Shown: positions 1 through 13,554, counted from the first letter of the stretch. The stretch: DNA of 64,000 nt from Cherax quadricarinatus (GCF_038502225.1 NW_027196478.1:25919-89918); one strand, 5' to 3'. The notes: generated from the sequence alone by a model not told the origin. A program made the numbers and translations.

Positions 1-22
1 GGTTTTCCTTTCATATTTCATT
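1..22 (+). repeat. Left-hand remnant of the 32-bp satellite
   Basis: The first 22 bases match the satellite monomer that fills 3,333-28,407, including the block TCATATTTCATT. The match stops abruptly where the 3' end of a CR1-type LINE begins. The array therefore continues to the left of the window, and the LINE lies inside it. Seen directly; true array length is unknown because the left end is outside the window. Confidence 0.85.
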
Positions 23-177
23 ACATAACATAAGAACATAAGAAAAGAAGGAACACTGCAGGAGGCCTGCTGGCCCATACTAGGCAGGTCCTTTACAATT
101 CATCCCACTAACAAAACATTTGCCCAACCCAATTTTCAATGCCACCCAAGAAATAAGCTCTGATGTGAAAGTCCCTC
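23..177 (-). other. 3' untranslated end of the CR1-type LINE
   Basis: This stretch lies between the ORF2 stop codon and the satellite junction. It has no poly(A) tail; instead it ends in short repeated ACATAAGA-like units on the plus strand. CR1 elements typically end in short tandem repeats rather than poly(A), so this fits the assignment. Confidence 0.7.
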
Positions 178-3115
178 TCAAATCCAAACCCTCCCACTCA
201 TGTACTTATCCAACCTAGATTTGAAACTACCCAAAGTCCCAGCCTCAATAACCCAACTAGGTAGACTGTTCCACTCATCAACTACCCTATTTCCAAACCA
301 GTACTTTCCTATGTCCTTTCTAAATCTAAACTTATCTAATTTAAATCCATTTCTGCGGGTTCTCTCTTGGAGAGACATCCTCAAGACCCTATTAATATCC
401 CCTTTATTAATACCTATCTTCCACTTATACACTTCGATCAGGTCTCCCCTGATTCTTCGTCTAACAAGTGAATGTAACTTAAGAGTCTTCAATCTTTCTT
501 CATAAGGAAGATTTCTAATGCTATGTGTTAATTTAGTCATCCTACGCTGAATGTTTTCTAACGAATTTATGTCCATTTTGTAATACGGAGACCAGAACTG
601 AGCTGCATAATCTAGGTGAGGCCTTACTAATGATGTATAAAGCTGCAGTATGACCTCTGGACTTCTGTTGCTTACACTTCTTGATATAAATCCCAGTAAT
701 CTATTTGCCTTATTACGTACGCTTAGGCATTGCTGTCTTGGTTTAAGGTTGCTGCTCACCATAACCCCCAAGTCCTTTTCGCAATCTGTATGGCTAAGTT
801 CTACATCATTTAACTTATAAGTGCTAGGGTTATGGGCACTCCCAAGCTTCAGAACCTTCCATTTATCTACATTGAACTGCATCTGCCACTTTTCCGACCA
901 AGAATAGAGTTTGTTTAAATCCTCCTGAAGTTCCATAACATCTACGTTTGAGTCAATTATCCTACCTATCTTTGTGTCATCGGCGAATTTGCTCATATCA
1001 CTAGTAATTCCCTCATCAAGATCATTGATATATATTATAAACAACAACGGGCCCAAGACTGATCCCTGTGGAACGCCACTTGTTACAGATCCCCACTCGG
1101 ATTTAACCCCATTTATGGACACTCTCTGCTTCCTGTCAGTGAGCAATGACTCGATCCACGAGAGCACTTTCCCCCAATGCCATGAGCTGCCACTTTCTTT
1201 AACAGTCTATGGTGCGGAACTCTATCAAAAGCCTTACTAAAATCTAAGTAAATAATATCAAATTCTTTATTGTGGTCAACAGCCTCAAAAGCTTTACTGA
1301 AGAAAGTTAATAAATTAGTTAGACAAGACCGGCCTCTTGTGAATCCATGCTGAGTATCATTAATCAAGCTATGCTTATCGAGATGGCTTCTTATAATCTC
1401 AGCTATAATTGACTCTAGTAATTTGCCTACAATTGAGGTCAGGCTTATTGGGCGGTAATTTGACGGTAACGACTTGTCCCCTGTTTTAAAAATGGGAGTT
1501 ACATTAGCCATCTTCCACATATCAGACACTACACCTGTTTGAAGAGATAAATTAAAAATATTAGTTAATGGTTCACAGAGTTCCATTTTGCATTCCTTAA
1601 GAACCCTTGAAAAAACCTCATCAGGACCCGGCGACTTATTTTGTTTCAGTCTGTCTATCTGCTTCACAACCATCTCACTAGTGACTGTGATGTTACATAA
1701 TTTATCTTCTAGCCCACTGTAAAAATTAATTACTGGAATATTGTTAGTGTCTTCCTGTGTAAAAACTGAGAGAAAATAATTATTTAAAATCAAGCACATT
1801 TCATTCTCTTTGTCAGTAAGGTGCCCATAGTTATTTTTAAGGGGACCTATCTTATCTCTAACTTTTGTTCTATAGACCTGGAAAAAACTTTTTGGGTTAG
1901 TTTTAGAATCCCTAGCAACTTTAATTTCATAGCCCCTTTTAGCTTTTCTTATCCCCTTTTTAATGTCCCTCTTAATGTCAATATACTGATTCATAAAATG
2001 ACCCTCACCTCTTTTGATACGCCTATAAATTCCTTTCTTATGCCCTAGTAGATATTTGAGCCTATTATTCATCCATTTTGGGTCATTTCTATTTGATCTA
2101 ATTTCTTTATATGGGATAAACGCTCTTTGAGCAGCATGTATAGTGTTCAGAAAACTGTCATATTGATAGCTCTCTTCGTTACCCCAGTCAACAGATGATA
2201 AGTGTTCTCTAAGCCCATCGTAATCTGCTAAGCGAAAATCTGGGACTGTTACTGAGTTATCGCTACTATCGTACTTCCATTCAATGCTAAATGTAATTGA
2301 TTTGTGGTCGCTAGCACCCAGTTCCTCTGAAATTTCTAAATTATTAACAAGGGATTCATTGTTTGCCATAACTAAGTCAAGTAGGTTATTTCCCCTTGTA
2401 GGTTCTGTCACAAACTGCTTCAAAAAACAATCCTGAAATACTTCTAAGAAGTCGTATGATTCTAAATTCCCAGTCAAGAAATTCCAATCAACATGACTAA
2501 AGTTAAAGTCTCCTAGAATTACTACACTATCGTGCCTTGTGGCCTTAACAATTTCCTCCCATAGTAGTTTCCCTTGGTCCCTATCTAAGTTTGGGGGACG
2601 GTATATCACTCCTAAAATCAGTTTTTCATGCCCCTCTGAAAATTCTATCCAAACAGACTCTGTATGTGTTACTTCAGACTTAATACCCGTTTTTATGCAA
2701 CAGTTCAAGCGATCTCGGACATACAATGCCACAACATCCCCCCCCTCCCAATACTCCTATCTTCTTGGAACAATTTAAAACCCTGAATATGACATTCCGC
2801 AGGCATGTCCCGACTTTTTGAATTAAACCACGTCTCAGTTAAGGCAAATACATCAATGTTACCTACACTAGCAACTAATCTCAACTCGTCCATCTTATTC
2901 CTAGCACTACGGCAATTAGCATAATAAACATTGAAAGACTCTCCTTTCTCTTTACGCTTCCTGCTCATTTCTATTTTTCTACTAAACCTATTACTGTCCT
3001 TATCACCCAAGGTCCCTGGCTTTTCAATATCTATCTCGTTCTTATTATTACTAGTTCCCCTAGAACTCGTAATATTACTACACTGTGACTTCACTGTTTT
3101 CCTGCCAAAACCCAT
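178..3115 (-). pseudogene. CR1 LINE ORF2: endonuclease-reverse transcriptase, frameshifted
   Basis: The protein would nick target DNA and reverse-transcribe the element RNA. The start at 3,115 lies 14 nt after the ORF1 stop. The N-terminal part (3,115 to about 2,300) is an exonuclease-endonuclease-phosphatase domain: visible motifs are LTETW, YRPPN, LGDFN and SDHKSI. The RT domain follows with YRPISL, a motif A of DFSKAFDRV, motif [14 protein letters not shown] and motif C FADDTK, then a C-terminal domain ending in SFKSRLDKY. Two single-base disruptions break the frame: one near 2,740 at a run of C on the plus strand, one near 1,170 at CCCCC. Both sit in homopolymers, so slippage or sequencing error is possible. 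No other stops interrupt the domains, so the copy looks fairly young. As written it cannot give a full product. Confidence 0.9.
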
Positions 3116-3129
3116 ACCACTAACTATTC

Positions 3130-3332
3130 CTAGTTTAAAGTCCTAACTGCTCCCTCCACTGCAGTTGCCAGTGCTCCCACCCCACACCTAGATAAGTGAA
3201 CCCCATCCCTAGCATACATGTCATTTCTGCCATAGAAGAGGTCCCAGTTGTCGATGAATGTTACCGCATTTTCCTTACAGTATTTGTCCAGCCAGCAATT
3301 GACACCAATTGCCCTGGACAACCATTCATTTC
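3130..3332 (-). pseudogene. CR1 LINE ORF1, C-terminal esterase (SGNH-like) fragment
   Basis: About 67 codons remain, entering from the 5' truncation at about 3,332 and ending in a stop at 3,130. The segment RDGVHLSRCG carries the D-x-x-H arrangement of the last catalytic block of SGNH/GDSL hydrolases; W and L residues around NCWLDKYC also fit that fold. Esterase domains in ORF1 are established for several CR1-type elements. The nucleophile and oxyanion blocks would lie in the missing N-terminal part. The 14-nt gap to ORF2 suggests translation by reinitiation in the parent element (inference). Confidence 0.75.
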
Positions 3333-5690
3333 CTTCTCATATTTCGTTGTCTTTAACGGGTTTTCTTGTCATATTTCATTGTTCTGTACGGGTTTACATC
3401 TCATATTTCATTGTACTGGAAAGGTTTCCCTGATACATTTCATTGTTCTGGACGGGTTTCCTTTTCATATCTCATTGTTCTGGAGGGGCTTCCATGTCAC
3501 ATTTCATTGTTCTGGAAGGGTATCCCTGACTTATTTAATTGCTCTGGACGGGTTTCCATCTCATATTTCATTGCTCAGAACGGGTTTCCCTGTCACATTT
3601 CATTAATCTGGACGGGATTCCCTGTCATATTTAAATGTTCTTGACGGATTTTCTTCTCATATTTCATTGTCCTGGACGGGTTTCCTTCTAATATTTCATT
3701 GTTCTGGACGGCTTTCTTGGTCATATTTTATTGTTTTGGACGGGTTTCTGTCATATTTCATTGTTCAGGACGAGTTTCCTTCTCATATTTCATTGTTCTG
3801 GACGGGTTTCCTTCTCATATTTCATTGTTCTGGAAGGGTTTCCTTCTCATATTTCATTGTTCTGGAAGAGTTTCCTTCTCATATTTCATAGTTCTGGACG
3901 GGTTTTCCAGTCATACTTCATTCTTCTGAACGTTTTTTCTTCTTGTATTTCATTGTTCTGAACAGGTTTCCTTCTCATGTTTCATTGTTCTTGACGGGTT
4001 TCCCTGTCATATTTCGTTGTTCTGGACATGATCCCTTCTCAAGATTCATTGTTCTGGACGGGTTTCTCTCTCATATTTCATTGTTCTTGACGTGTTTCCA
4101 TCTCATATTTCATTGTTCTGGACGGGCTTCCTTCTCAAATTTCATTGTTCTTGACAAGTTTCCCTGTCATATTTCATTGTTCTGGACGGGTTTCCCTGAT
4201 ATATTTCATTATTCTGAACGGGTTTTCCTGTCATATTTCATTGTTCTGGACGGGTTTCTTTGTCATATCATATTGTTCTGGACGGGTTTCCGTCTCATAT
4301 TTCATTGTTCTGTTGGGGTTTCCCTGATATATTTCATAGTTCTAGACGTGTTTTCCTGTCATATTTCCTTGTTCTGGACGGGTTTTCGTGTCATATTTCA
4401 TTGTCCTGGACGAGTGGTTTTCTCATATTTCATCGTTCTGGACGGGTTTCCATACCATATTTCATTGTTATGGACGGGTTTCCATACCATATTTCATTGT
4501 TCTGGAAGGGTTTCCCTGTCATATATCATTGTTCTGGACGGGTTTCACTCTCATGTTTCATTGTTCTGGACGGGTTTCCATACCATATTTCATTGTTCTG
4601 GACGGGTTTTATTCTCATGTTTCATTGTTCTTGATGGATTTCCATCTCACATTTCATTGTTCAGGACGGGTTTCCATCTCATATTTCGTTGTTATAGTCG
4701 GCTTTTTTTCTCATGTTTCATTGTTCTGGACGGGTGTCCCTTTCAAATTTAATTTTTCTTGACAAGTTTCCCTGTCAAATTTCATTGTCCTGGACAGGTT
4801 TCTTTCTCATGTTTCATTGTTCTGGACGGGTGTCCTTCTCATATTTCATTGTTCTTGACAAGTTTCCCCGTCATTTTTCATTGCTCTGGACGGGTTTCTA
4901 TTTCATATTTCATTGTTCTGTAGGGGTTTCCCTGATATATTTCATTGTTCTCGACGGGTTTCCCTGTCATATTTCATTGTTCTTTAATGGTTTCCCTGTC
5001 CTATTTCATTGTTTTGGACGGGTTTCCCTCTCATATTTCCTTGTTCTTGACTGTTTTCCTTCTCATATTTTTTTGTTCTGAACGGGTTTCCCTGTCATAT
5101 TTAATGTTCTGAACGGGTTTCCCTGTCGTATTTCATTGTTCTGGACTTGCTTGCTTCTCATATTTCATTGTTCTTCACGGGTTTCCGTCTCATATTTTAT
5201 TGTACTGGACGGGTTTCCTTCTCATATTTCATTGTTCTAGACAGGTTTCCTTCTAATATTTCATTCTTCTGGACGGGTTTCCTTCTCATATTTAATTGTT
5301 CTGGACGGGTTTCCCTGTCATATTTCATTGTTCTGGACGGGTTTCCTTCTCATATTTCATTGTTCTCGACGGGTTTCCTTCTCATATTTCATTGTTCTGG
5401 ACGGGTTTCCTTCTCATATTTCATTGTTCTGGACGGGTTTCCCTGTCATATTTCATTATTCTGGATGGGTTTCCCTCTAATATTTCATTGTTCTGTACGG
5501 GTTTCGCTGTCATATTTCATTGTTCAGGACGGGTTTCCTTCTCATATTTCATTGTTCTGGACGGCTTTCCTCTCATATTTCATTGTTCTGGACGGGTTTC
5601 CCTGTCATATTTCACTATTCTTGACGGGTTTCACTATCATATCTCATTGTTCTGAACAGGATTTCCTGTCAAATTTCATTGTTCTGGACG
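3333..5690 (+). repeat. Diverged left arm of the 32-bp satellite
   Basis: Monomers here carry many substitutions relative to the core, such as CTTGACAAG or CTGTTGGGG in place of CTGGACGGG and CATGTTTCATTG or CAAATTTCATTG in place of CATATTTCATTG. Divergence is highest next to the LINE junction and falls toward 5,700. This is the pattern expected at an array edge that takes little part in homogenisation (inference). Confidence 0.75.
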
Positions 5691-8410
5691 GGTTTCCTTG
5701 TCATATTTCATTGTTCTGGACGGGTTTCCTTGTCATATTTCATTGTTCTGGACGGGTTTCCCTGTCATATTTCATTGTTCTGGACGGGTTTCCCTGTCAT
5801 ATTTCATTGTTCTGGACGGGTTTCCCTGTCATATTTCATTGTTCTGGACGGGTTTCCTTCTCATATTTCATTGTTCTAGAGGGGTTTCGTTCTCATATTT
5901 CATTGTTCTTTACGGGTTTCGTTCTCATATTTCTTTGTTCTGGACTGGTTTCCCTGTCATATTTCATTGTTCTTGCTGGGTTTTCCTCTCATATTTCATT
6001 GTTCTGGACGGGTTTCCCTGTCATATATCATTGTTCTGTACGGGTTTCCCTGTCATATTTCATTGTCCTGAACTGGTTTGTCTCTCACATTTCCTTGTTC
6101 TGGACGGGTCTCCCTGTCATATTTCATTGTTTTGGACTAGTTTCTTTCTCATATTTCATTGTTATGGATCGGTTTCCTCTCATATTTCATTGTTCTGGAC
6201 GGGTTTCCCTGTCATATTTCATTGTTCTTGGTGGGTTTCCTTCTCATATTTCATTGTTCAGGAAGGTTTTCCCTGTCATATTTCGTTGTTCTGGACGGGT
6301 TTCCCTCTAACATTTCATTTTTCTGGACGGGTTTCCCTGTCATATTTCATTGTTCTTGACGGGTTTCCCTGTCATATTTCATTGTTCTGGACGGGTTTCC
6401 TTCTCATATTTCATTGTTCTGGACGGGTTTCCCTGTCATATTTCATTGTTCTGGACGGGTTTCCCTGTCATATTTCATTGTTCTGGACGGGTTTCCCTTT
6501 CATATTTCATTGTTCTGGACGGGTTTCCTTCTCATATTTCATTGTTCTGGACGGGTTTCCCTGTCATATTTCATTGTTCTGGACGGGTTTCCTTCTCATA
6601 TTTCATTGTTCTGGACGGGTTTCCTTGTCATATTTCATTGTTTTGGACGGGTTTCCTTGTCATATTTCATTGTTCTGGACGGGTTTCCTTGTCATATTTC
6701 ATTGTTCTGGACGGGTCTCCCTGTCATATTTCATTGTTTTTACGGGTTTCCTTGTCATATTTCATTGTTCTGGACGGGTTTCCTTGTCATATTTCATTGT
6801 TCTGGACGGGTCTCCCTGTCATATTTCATTGTTCTGGACGGGTTTCCCTGTCATATTTCATTGTTCTGGACGGGTTTCCCTGTCATATTTCATTGTTCTG
6901 GACGGGTTTCCCTGTCATATTTCATTGTTCTGGACGGGTTTCCTTCTCATATTTCATTGTTCTGGACGGGTTTCCTTGTCATATTTCATTGTTCTGGACG
7001 GGGTTCCTTGTCATATTTCATTGTTCTGGACGGGGTTCCTTGTCATATTTCATTGTTCTGGACGGGTTTTCTTGTCATATTTCATTGTTCTGGACGGGTT
7101 TCCCTGTCATATTTCATTGTTCTGGACGGGGTTCCTTGTCATATTTCATTGTTCTGGACGGGTTTCCTTCTCATATTTCATTGTTCTGGACGGGGTTCCT
7201 TGTCATATTTCATTGTTCTGGACGCTTTTCCTTGTCATATTTCATTGTTCTGGATGTGTTTTCTTGTCATATTTCATTGTTCTGGACGGGGTTCCTTGTC
7301 ATATTTCATTGTTCTGGACGGTTTTCCCTTTCATATTTCATTATCTTGACGGGTTTCCCTGTCATATTTCATTGTTCTGGACGGTTTCCCTGTCATATTT
7401 CATTGTTCTGGACGGGTTTCCTTCTCATATTTCATTGTTCTGGACGGGTTTCCTTGTCATATTTCATTGTTCTGGACGGGTTTCCCTGTCATATTTCATT
7501 GTTCTGGATGGGTCATATTTCATTGTTCCTGTCATATTTCATTGTTCAGGACGGGTTTCTTTCTCATATTTCATTGTTCTGGACGGGTTTCCTTGTCATA
7601 TTTCATTGTTCTGGACGGGTTTCCCTGTCATATTTCATTGTTCTGGACGGTTTCCCTGTCATATTTCATTGTTCTGGACGTGTTTCCTACTCATATTTCA
7701 TTGTTCTGGACGGGTTTCCCTGTCATATTTCATTGTTCTGGACGGGTTTCCTTCTCATATTTCATTGTTCTGGACGGGTTTCCCTGTCATATTTCATTGT
7801 TCTGGACGGGTTTCCCTGTCATATTTCATTGTTCTGGACAGGTTTCCTTCTCATATTTCATTGTTCTGGACGGGTTTCCCTCTCATATTTCATTGTTCTG
7901 GACGGGTTTCCCTGTCATATTTCATTGTTCTTGACGAGTTTCCTTCTCATATTTCATTGTTCTGGACGGGTTTCCCTGTCATATTTCATTGTTCTGGACG
8001 GGTTTCCCTCTCATATTTCATTGTTCTGGACGGGTTTCCTGTCATATTTCATTGTTCTGGACGGGTTTCGTTGTCATATTTCATTGTTCTGGACGGGTTT
8101 CCTTCTCATATTTCATTGTTCTGGACGGGTTTCTTTGTCATATTTCATTGTTCTGGACGGGTTTCCCTGTCATATTTCATTGTTCTGGACGGGTTTCCTT
8201 GTCATATTTCATTGTTCTGGACGGGTTTCCTTCTCATATTTCATTGTTCTGGACGGGTTTCCTTGTCATATTTCATTGTTCTGGACGGGTTTCCCTCTCA
8301 TATTTCATTGTTCTGGACGGGTTTCCTTCTCATATTTCATTGTTCTGGACGGGTTTCCTTCTCATATTTCATTGTTCTGGACGGGTTTCCCTTTCATATA
8401 TCATTGCTCT

Positions 8411-8520
8411 GGACTTGGTTCCCTCTCATATTTCATTGTTCTGGACGGGTTTCCCCGTCATATATCATGGTTCTGGACGGGTTTTCCTTCTCATATTTCA
8501 TTGTTCTGGACGGGTTTCCC
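8411..8520 (+). repeat. Rare-variant monomer block, copy 1 of a duplication in the satellite
   Basis: A run of unusual monomers (GGACTTGGTTCCCTC, then CGTCATATATCATGG, then a monomer with one extra T) is present here and again at 9,625-9,740. The offset of about 1,214 bp is close to 38 monomers. Sharing of a linked set of rare changes shows that a multi-monomer segment was duplicated. Confidence 0.8.
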
Positions 8521-9624
8521 TGTCTTATTTCAATGTTCTGGACAGGTTTCCCTGTCATATTTCTTTGTTCTGGACGGTTTCCCTTTCATATTTCATTGTT
8601 CTGGACGGGTTTCCCTGTCATATTTCATTGTTCTGGACGGGTTTCCTTGTCATATTTCATTGTTCTGGACGGGTTTCCTTCTCATATTTCATTGTTCTGG
8701 ACGGGTTTCCTTTTCATATTTCATTGTTCTGGACGGTTTTCCCTGTCATATTTCATTGTTCTGGACGGGGTTCCTTGTCATATTTCATTGTTCTGGACGG
8801 GTTTTCTTGTCATATTTCATTGTTCTGGACGGGTTTCCCTGTAATATTTCATTGTTCTGGACGGGGTTCCTTGTCATATTTCATTGTTCTGGACGGTTTT
8901 CCCTCTCATATTTCATTGTTCTTGACGGGTTTCCTTCTCATATTTCATTGTTCTGGACGGGTTTCCTTGTCATATTTCATTGTTCTGGACGGGTTTCCCT
9001 CTCATATTTCATTGTTCTGGACGGGTTTCCTTCTCATATTTCATTGTTCTGGACGGGTTTCCTTGTCATATTTCATTGTTCTGGACGGGTTTCCTTGTCA
9101 TATTTCATTGTTCTGGACGGGTTTCCCTGTCATATTTCATTGTTCTGGACGGGTTTTCCTGTAATTTTTCATTGTTCTGGACGGGTTTCCTTCTCATATT
9201 TCATTGTTCTGGACGGGTTTCCCTGTCATATTTCATTGTTCTGGACGGGTTTCCCTGTCATATTTCATTGTTCTGGACGGGTTTCCTTGTCATATGTCAT
9301 TATTCTGGACGGGTTTTCCTGTCATATTTCATTGTTCTGGACGGGTTTCTTCTCATATTTCGTTGTTCTGGACGGGTTCTCCTGTCATATTTCATTGTTC
9401 TGGACGGGTTTCCCTGTCATATTTCATTGTTCTGGACGGGTTTCCCTCTCATATTTCATTGTTCTGGACGGGTTTCCCTCTCATATTTCATTGTTCTGGA
9501 CGGGTTTCCCTGTCATATTTCATTGTTCCGGACGGGTTTCCCTCTCATATTTCATTTTCTGGACGGGTTTCCCTGTCATATTTCATTGTTCTGGACGGGT
9601 TTCCTTCTCATATTTCCTTGTTCT

Positions 9625-9740
9625 GGACTTGGTTCCCTCTCATATTTCATTGTTCTGGACGGGTTTCCACGTCATATATCATGGTTCTGGACGGGTTTTC
9701 CTTCTCATATTTCATTGTTCTGGACGGGTTTCCCTGTCAT
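9625..9740 (+). repeat. Rare-variant monomer block, copy 2 of a duplication in the satellite
   Basis: This is the counterpart of 8,411-8,520, with the same order of variants and small private differences (CACGTCATATATCATGG here, CCCGTCATATATCATGG there). Confidence 0.8.
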
Positions 9741-12700
9741 ATTTCATTGTTCTTGACGAGTTTCCTTCTCATATTTCATTGTTCTGGACGGGTTTCCTTC
9801 TCATATTTCATTGTTCTGGACGGGTTTCCCTCTCATATTTCATTGTTCTGGACGGGTTTCCTTCTCATATTTCATTGTTCTGGACGGGTTTCCATGTCAT
9901 ATTTCATTGTTCTGGACGGGTTTCCCTCTCATATTTCATTGTTCTGGACGGGTTTCCCTGTCATATTTCATTGTTCTGGACGGGTTTCCCTTGTCATATT
10001 TCATTGTTCTGGACGGGTTTCCTTCTCATATTTCATTGTTCTGGACGGGTTTCCTTGTCATATTTCATTGTTCTGGACGGGTTTCCCTGTCATATTTCAT
10101 TGTTCTGGACGGGTTTCCTTCTCATATTTCATTGTTCTGGACGGGTTTCCTTGTCATATTTCATTGTTCTGGACGGGTTTCCCTGTCATATTTCATTGTT
10201 CTGGACGGGTTTCCGTCTCATATTTCATTGTTCTGGACGGGTTTCCCTGTCATATTTCATTGTTCTGGACGGGTTTCCTTCTCATATTTCATTGTTCTGG
10301 ACGGGTTTCCTTCTCATATTTCATTGTTCTGGACGGGTTTCCCTGTCATATTTCATTGTTCTGGACGGGTTTCCCTGTCATATTTCATTGTTCTGGACGG
10401 GTTTCTTTCTCATATTTCATTGTTCTGGACGGGGTTCCCGGCAATATTTCATTGTTCTGGACGGGTTTCCTTGTCATATTTCAATGTTCTGGACGGTTTT
10501 CTCTGTCATATTTCATTGTTCCGGACGGGTTCCAATGTCATATTTCATTGTTTTGGACGGGCTTCCCTGTCATATTTCATTGTTCTGGACGGGTTTCCTT
10601 GTCATATTTCATTGTTCTGGACGGGTTTCCTTCTCATATTTCATTGTTCTGGACGGGTTTCCCTCTCATATTTCATTGTTCTGGACGGGTTTCCTTCTCA
10701 TATTTCATTGTTCTGGACGGGTTTCCTTGTCATATTTCATTGTTCTGGACGGGTTTCCCTGTCATATTTCATTGTTCTGGACGGGTTTTCCTGTCATATT
10801 TCATTGTTCTGGACGGGTTTCTTTATCATATTTCATTGTTCTGGACGGGTTTCCCTGTCATATTTCATTGTTCTGGACGGGTTTCCCTGTCATATTTCAT
10901 TGTTCTGGACGGGTTTCCTTCTCATATTTCATTGTTCTGGACGGGTTTCCTTCTCATATTTCATTGTTCTGGACGGGTTTCCCTGTCATATTTCATTGTT
11001 CTGGACGGGTTTCCCTGTCATATTTCATTGTTCTGGACGGGTTTCCCTCTCATATTTCATTGTTCTGGACGGGTTTCCCTGTCATATTTCATTGTTCTGG
11101 ACGGGTTTCCCTGTCATATTTCATTGTTCTGGACGGGTTTCCTTCTCATATTTCATTGTTCTGGACGGGTTTCCTTCTCATATTTCATTGTTCTGGACGG
11201 GTTTCCCTGTCATATTTCATTGTTCTGGACGGGTTTCCTTCTCATATTTCATTGTTCTGGACGGGTTTCCTTGTCATATTTCATTGTTCTTGACGGGTTT
11301 CCTTCTCATATTTCATTGTTCTGGACGGGTTTCCCTCTCATATTTCATTGTTCTGGACGGGTTTCCCTGTCATATTTCATTGTTCTGGACGGGTTTCCCT
11401 GTCATATTTCATTGTTCTGGACGGGTTTCCCTGTCATATTTCATTGTTCTGGACGCGTTTCCTTCTCATATTTCATTGTTCTGGACGGGTTTCCTTCTCA
11501 TATTTCATTGTTCTGGACGGGTTTTCCTGTCATATTTCATTGTTCTGGACGGGTTTTTTTCTCATATTTCATTGTTCTGGACGGGTTTCCATCTTATATT
11601 TCATTGTTCTGGACTGGTTTCCCTGTCATATTTCATTGTTCTGGACGGGTTTCCCTCTCATATTTCATTGTTCTGGACGGGTTTCCCTCTCATATTTCAT
11701 TGTTCTGGACGGGTTTTCTTCTCATATTTCATTGTTCTGGACGGGTTTCCTTGTCATATTTCATTGTTCTGGACGGGTTTCCTTCTCATATTTCATTGTT
11801 CTGGACGGGTTTCCCTGTCATATTTCATTGTTCTGGATGGGTTTCCCTCTCATATTTCATTGTTCTGGACGGGTTTCCTTCTCATATTTCATTGTTCTGG
11901 ACGGGTTTCCCTGTCATATTTCATTGTTCTGGACGGGTTTCCTTGTCATATTTCATTGTTCTGGACGGGTTTCCTTGTCATATTTCATTGTTCTGGACGG
12001 GTTTCCCTTGTCATATTTCATTGTTCTGTACGGGTTTCTTTCTCATATTTCATTGTTCTGGACGGGTTTCCCTGTCATATTTCATTGTTCTGGACGGGTT
12101 TCCTTCTCATATTTCATTGTTCTGGACGGGTTTCCCTGTCATATTTCATTGTTCTGGACGGGTTTCCCTGTCATATTTCATTGTTCTGGACGGGTTTCCT
12201 TCTCATATTTCATTGCATTGGACGGGTTTTCCTGTCATATTTCATTGTTCTGGACGGGTTTCCCTGTCATATTTCATTGTTCTGGACGGGTTTCCCTCTC
12301 ATATTTCATTGTTCTGGACGGGTTTCCTTCTCATATTTCATTGTTCTGTACGGGTTTCCCTGTCATATTTCATTGTTCTGAACGGGTTTCACTCTCATAT
12401 ATCATAGTTCTGGACGGGTTTCCCTGTCATATTTCACTGTCCTGGACGGGCTTCCTTCTCATATTTGATTCCTCTGGACGGGTTTCCTGTCATATTTCAT
12501 TGTTCTGGACGGGTTTCCCTGTCATATTTCATTGTTCTGGACGGGTTTCTTTTCATATTTCATTGTTCTGGACGGGTTTTCCTCTTAGGTTTCATTGTTC
12601 TGGACGGGTTTCCTTTTCATATTTCATTGTTCTGGACGGGTTTCCTTCTCATATTTCATTGTTCTGGACGGGTTTCCTTCTCATATTTCATTGTTCTGGA

Positions 12701-13554
12701 CGGGTTTCCCTGTCATATTTCATTGTTCTGGACGGGTTTCCCTGTCATATTTCATTGTTCTGGACGGGTTTCCCTGTCATATTTCATTGTTCTGGACGGG
12801 TTTCCCTGTCATATTTCATTGTTCTGGACGGGTTTCCTTCTCATATTTCATTGTTCTGGACGGGTTTCCCTCTCATATTTCATTGTTCTGGACGGGTTTC
12901 CTTCTCATATTTCATTGTTCTGGACGGGTTTCCTTCTCATATTTCATTGTTCTGGACGGGTTTCCTTCTCATATTTCATTGTTCTGGATAGGTTTCCCTC
13001 TCATATTTCATTGTTCTGGACGGATTTCCTTCTCATATTTCATTGTTCTGGACGGGTTTCCTTGTCATATTTCATTGATCTGAACGGGTTTCCCTATTAT
13101 ATTTCATTGTTTTGGACGCGTTTCCTTGTCATATTTCATTGTTCTTGTCGGGTTTTCTTCTCATATATCATCGATCTGGGCGGGTTTCCCTTCTCATATT
13201 TCATTGTTCTGGACTCGATTCCTTCTCATATTTCATTGTTCTGGACGGGTTTCTCTGTCATATTTCATTGCTCTGAACGGGTTTCCCTTTCATATTTCAT
13301 TGTTCTGGACGGGTTTCCCTTTCATATTTCATTGTTCTGGACGGGTTTCCTTGCCATATTTCATTCTTCTGGACGGGTTTCCCTCATATATTTCATTGTT
13401 CTTGACGGCTTTCCTTCTCATATTTCGTTGTTCTGGACGGGTTTCCCTGTCATATTTCATTGTTCTGGACGGGTTTCCTTCTCATATTTCATTGTTCTGG
13501 ACGGGTTTCCTTCTCATATTTCATTGTTCTGGACGGGTTTCCTTCTCATATTTC

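Larger units (their letters stand above)
23..3332 (-). mobile_element. CR1-type non-LTR retrotransposon, 5'-truncated, inserted in the satellite
   Basis: Reading the minus strand, the element contains the end of an ORF1 with an esterase-like tail, then ORF2 (endonuclease plus reverse transcriptase), then a short 3' untranslated part at 23-177. The 5' end is cut inside the ORF1 esterase region at about 3,332, as expected from incomplete target-primed reverse transcription. Satellite monomers flank both sides. The 3' end (plus-strand ACATAAGAACATAAGAA near 27) recurs as a short fragment near 35,852, so the family is present elsewhere in the window. The RT motif FADDTK and the C-terminal pattern ending in a conserved SFKSRLDKY support the CR1 group; the exact subfamily was not determined. 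Confidence 0.9.
6330..12360 (+). repeat. Homogenised core block of the 32-bp satellite
   Basis: Across this stretch most monomers are identical apart from the two variable positions between GTTTCC and TCAT. Consecutive monomers are therefore mixtures of four types. The low divergence points to recent amplification or ongoing homogenisation. Similar blocks lie at about 14,100-17,550 and 18,000-19,640, separated by more diverged stretches (12,380-14,080 and 17,600-17,990). Confidence 0.75.
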
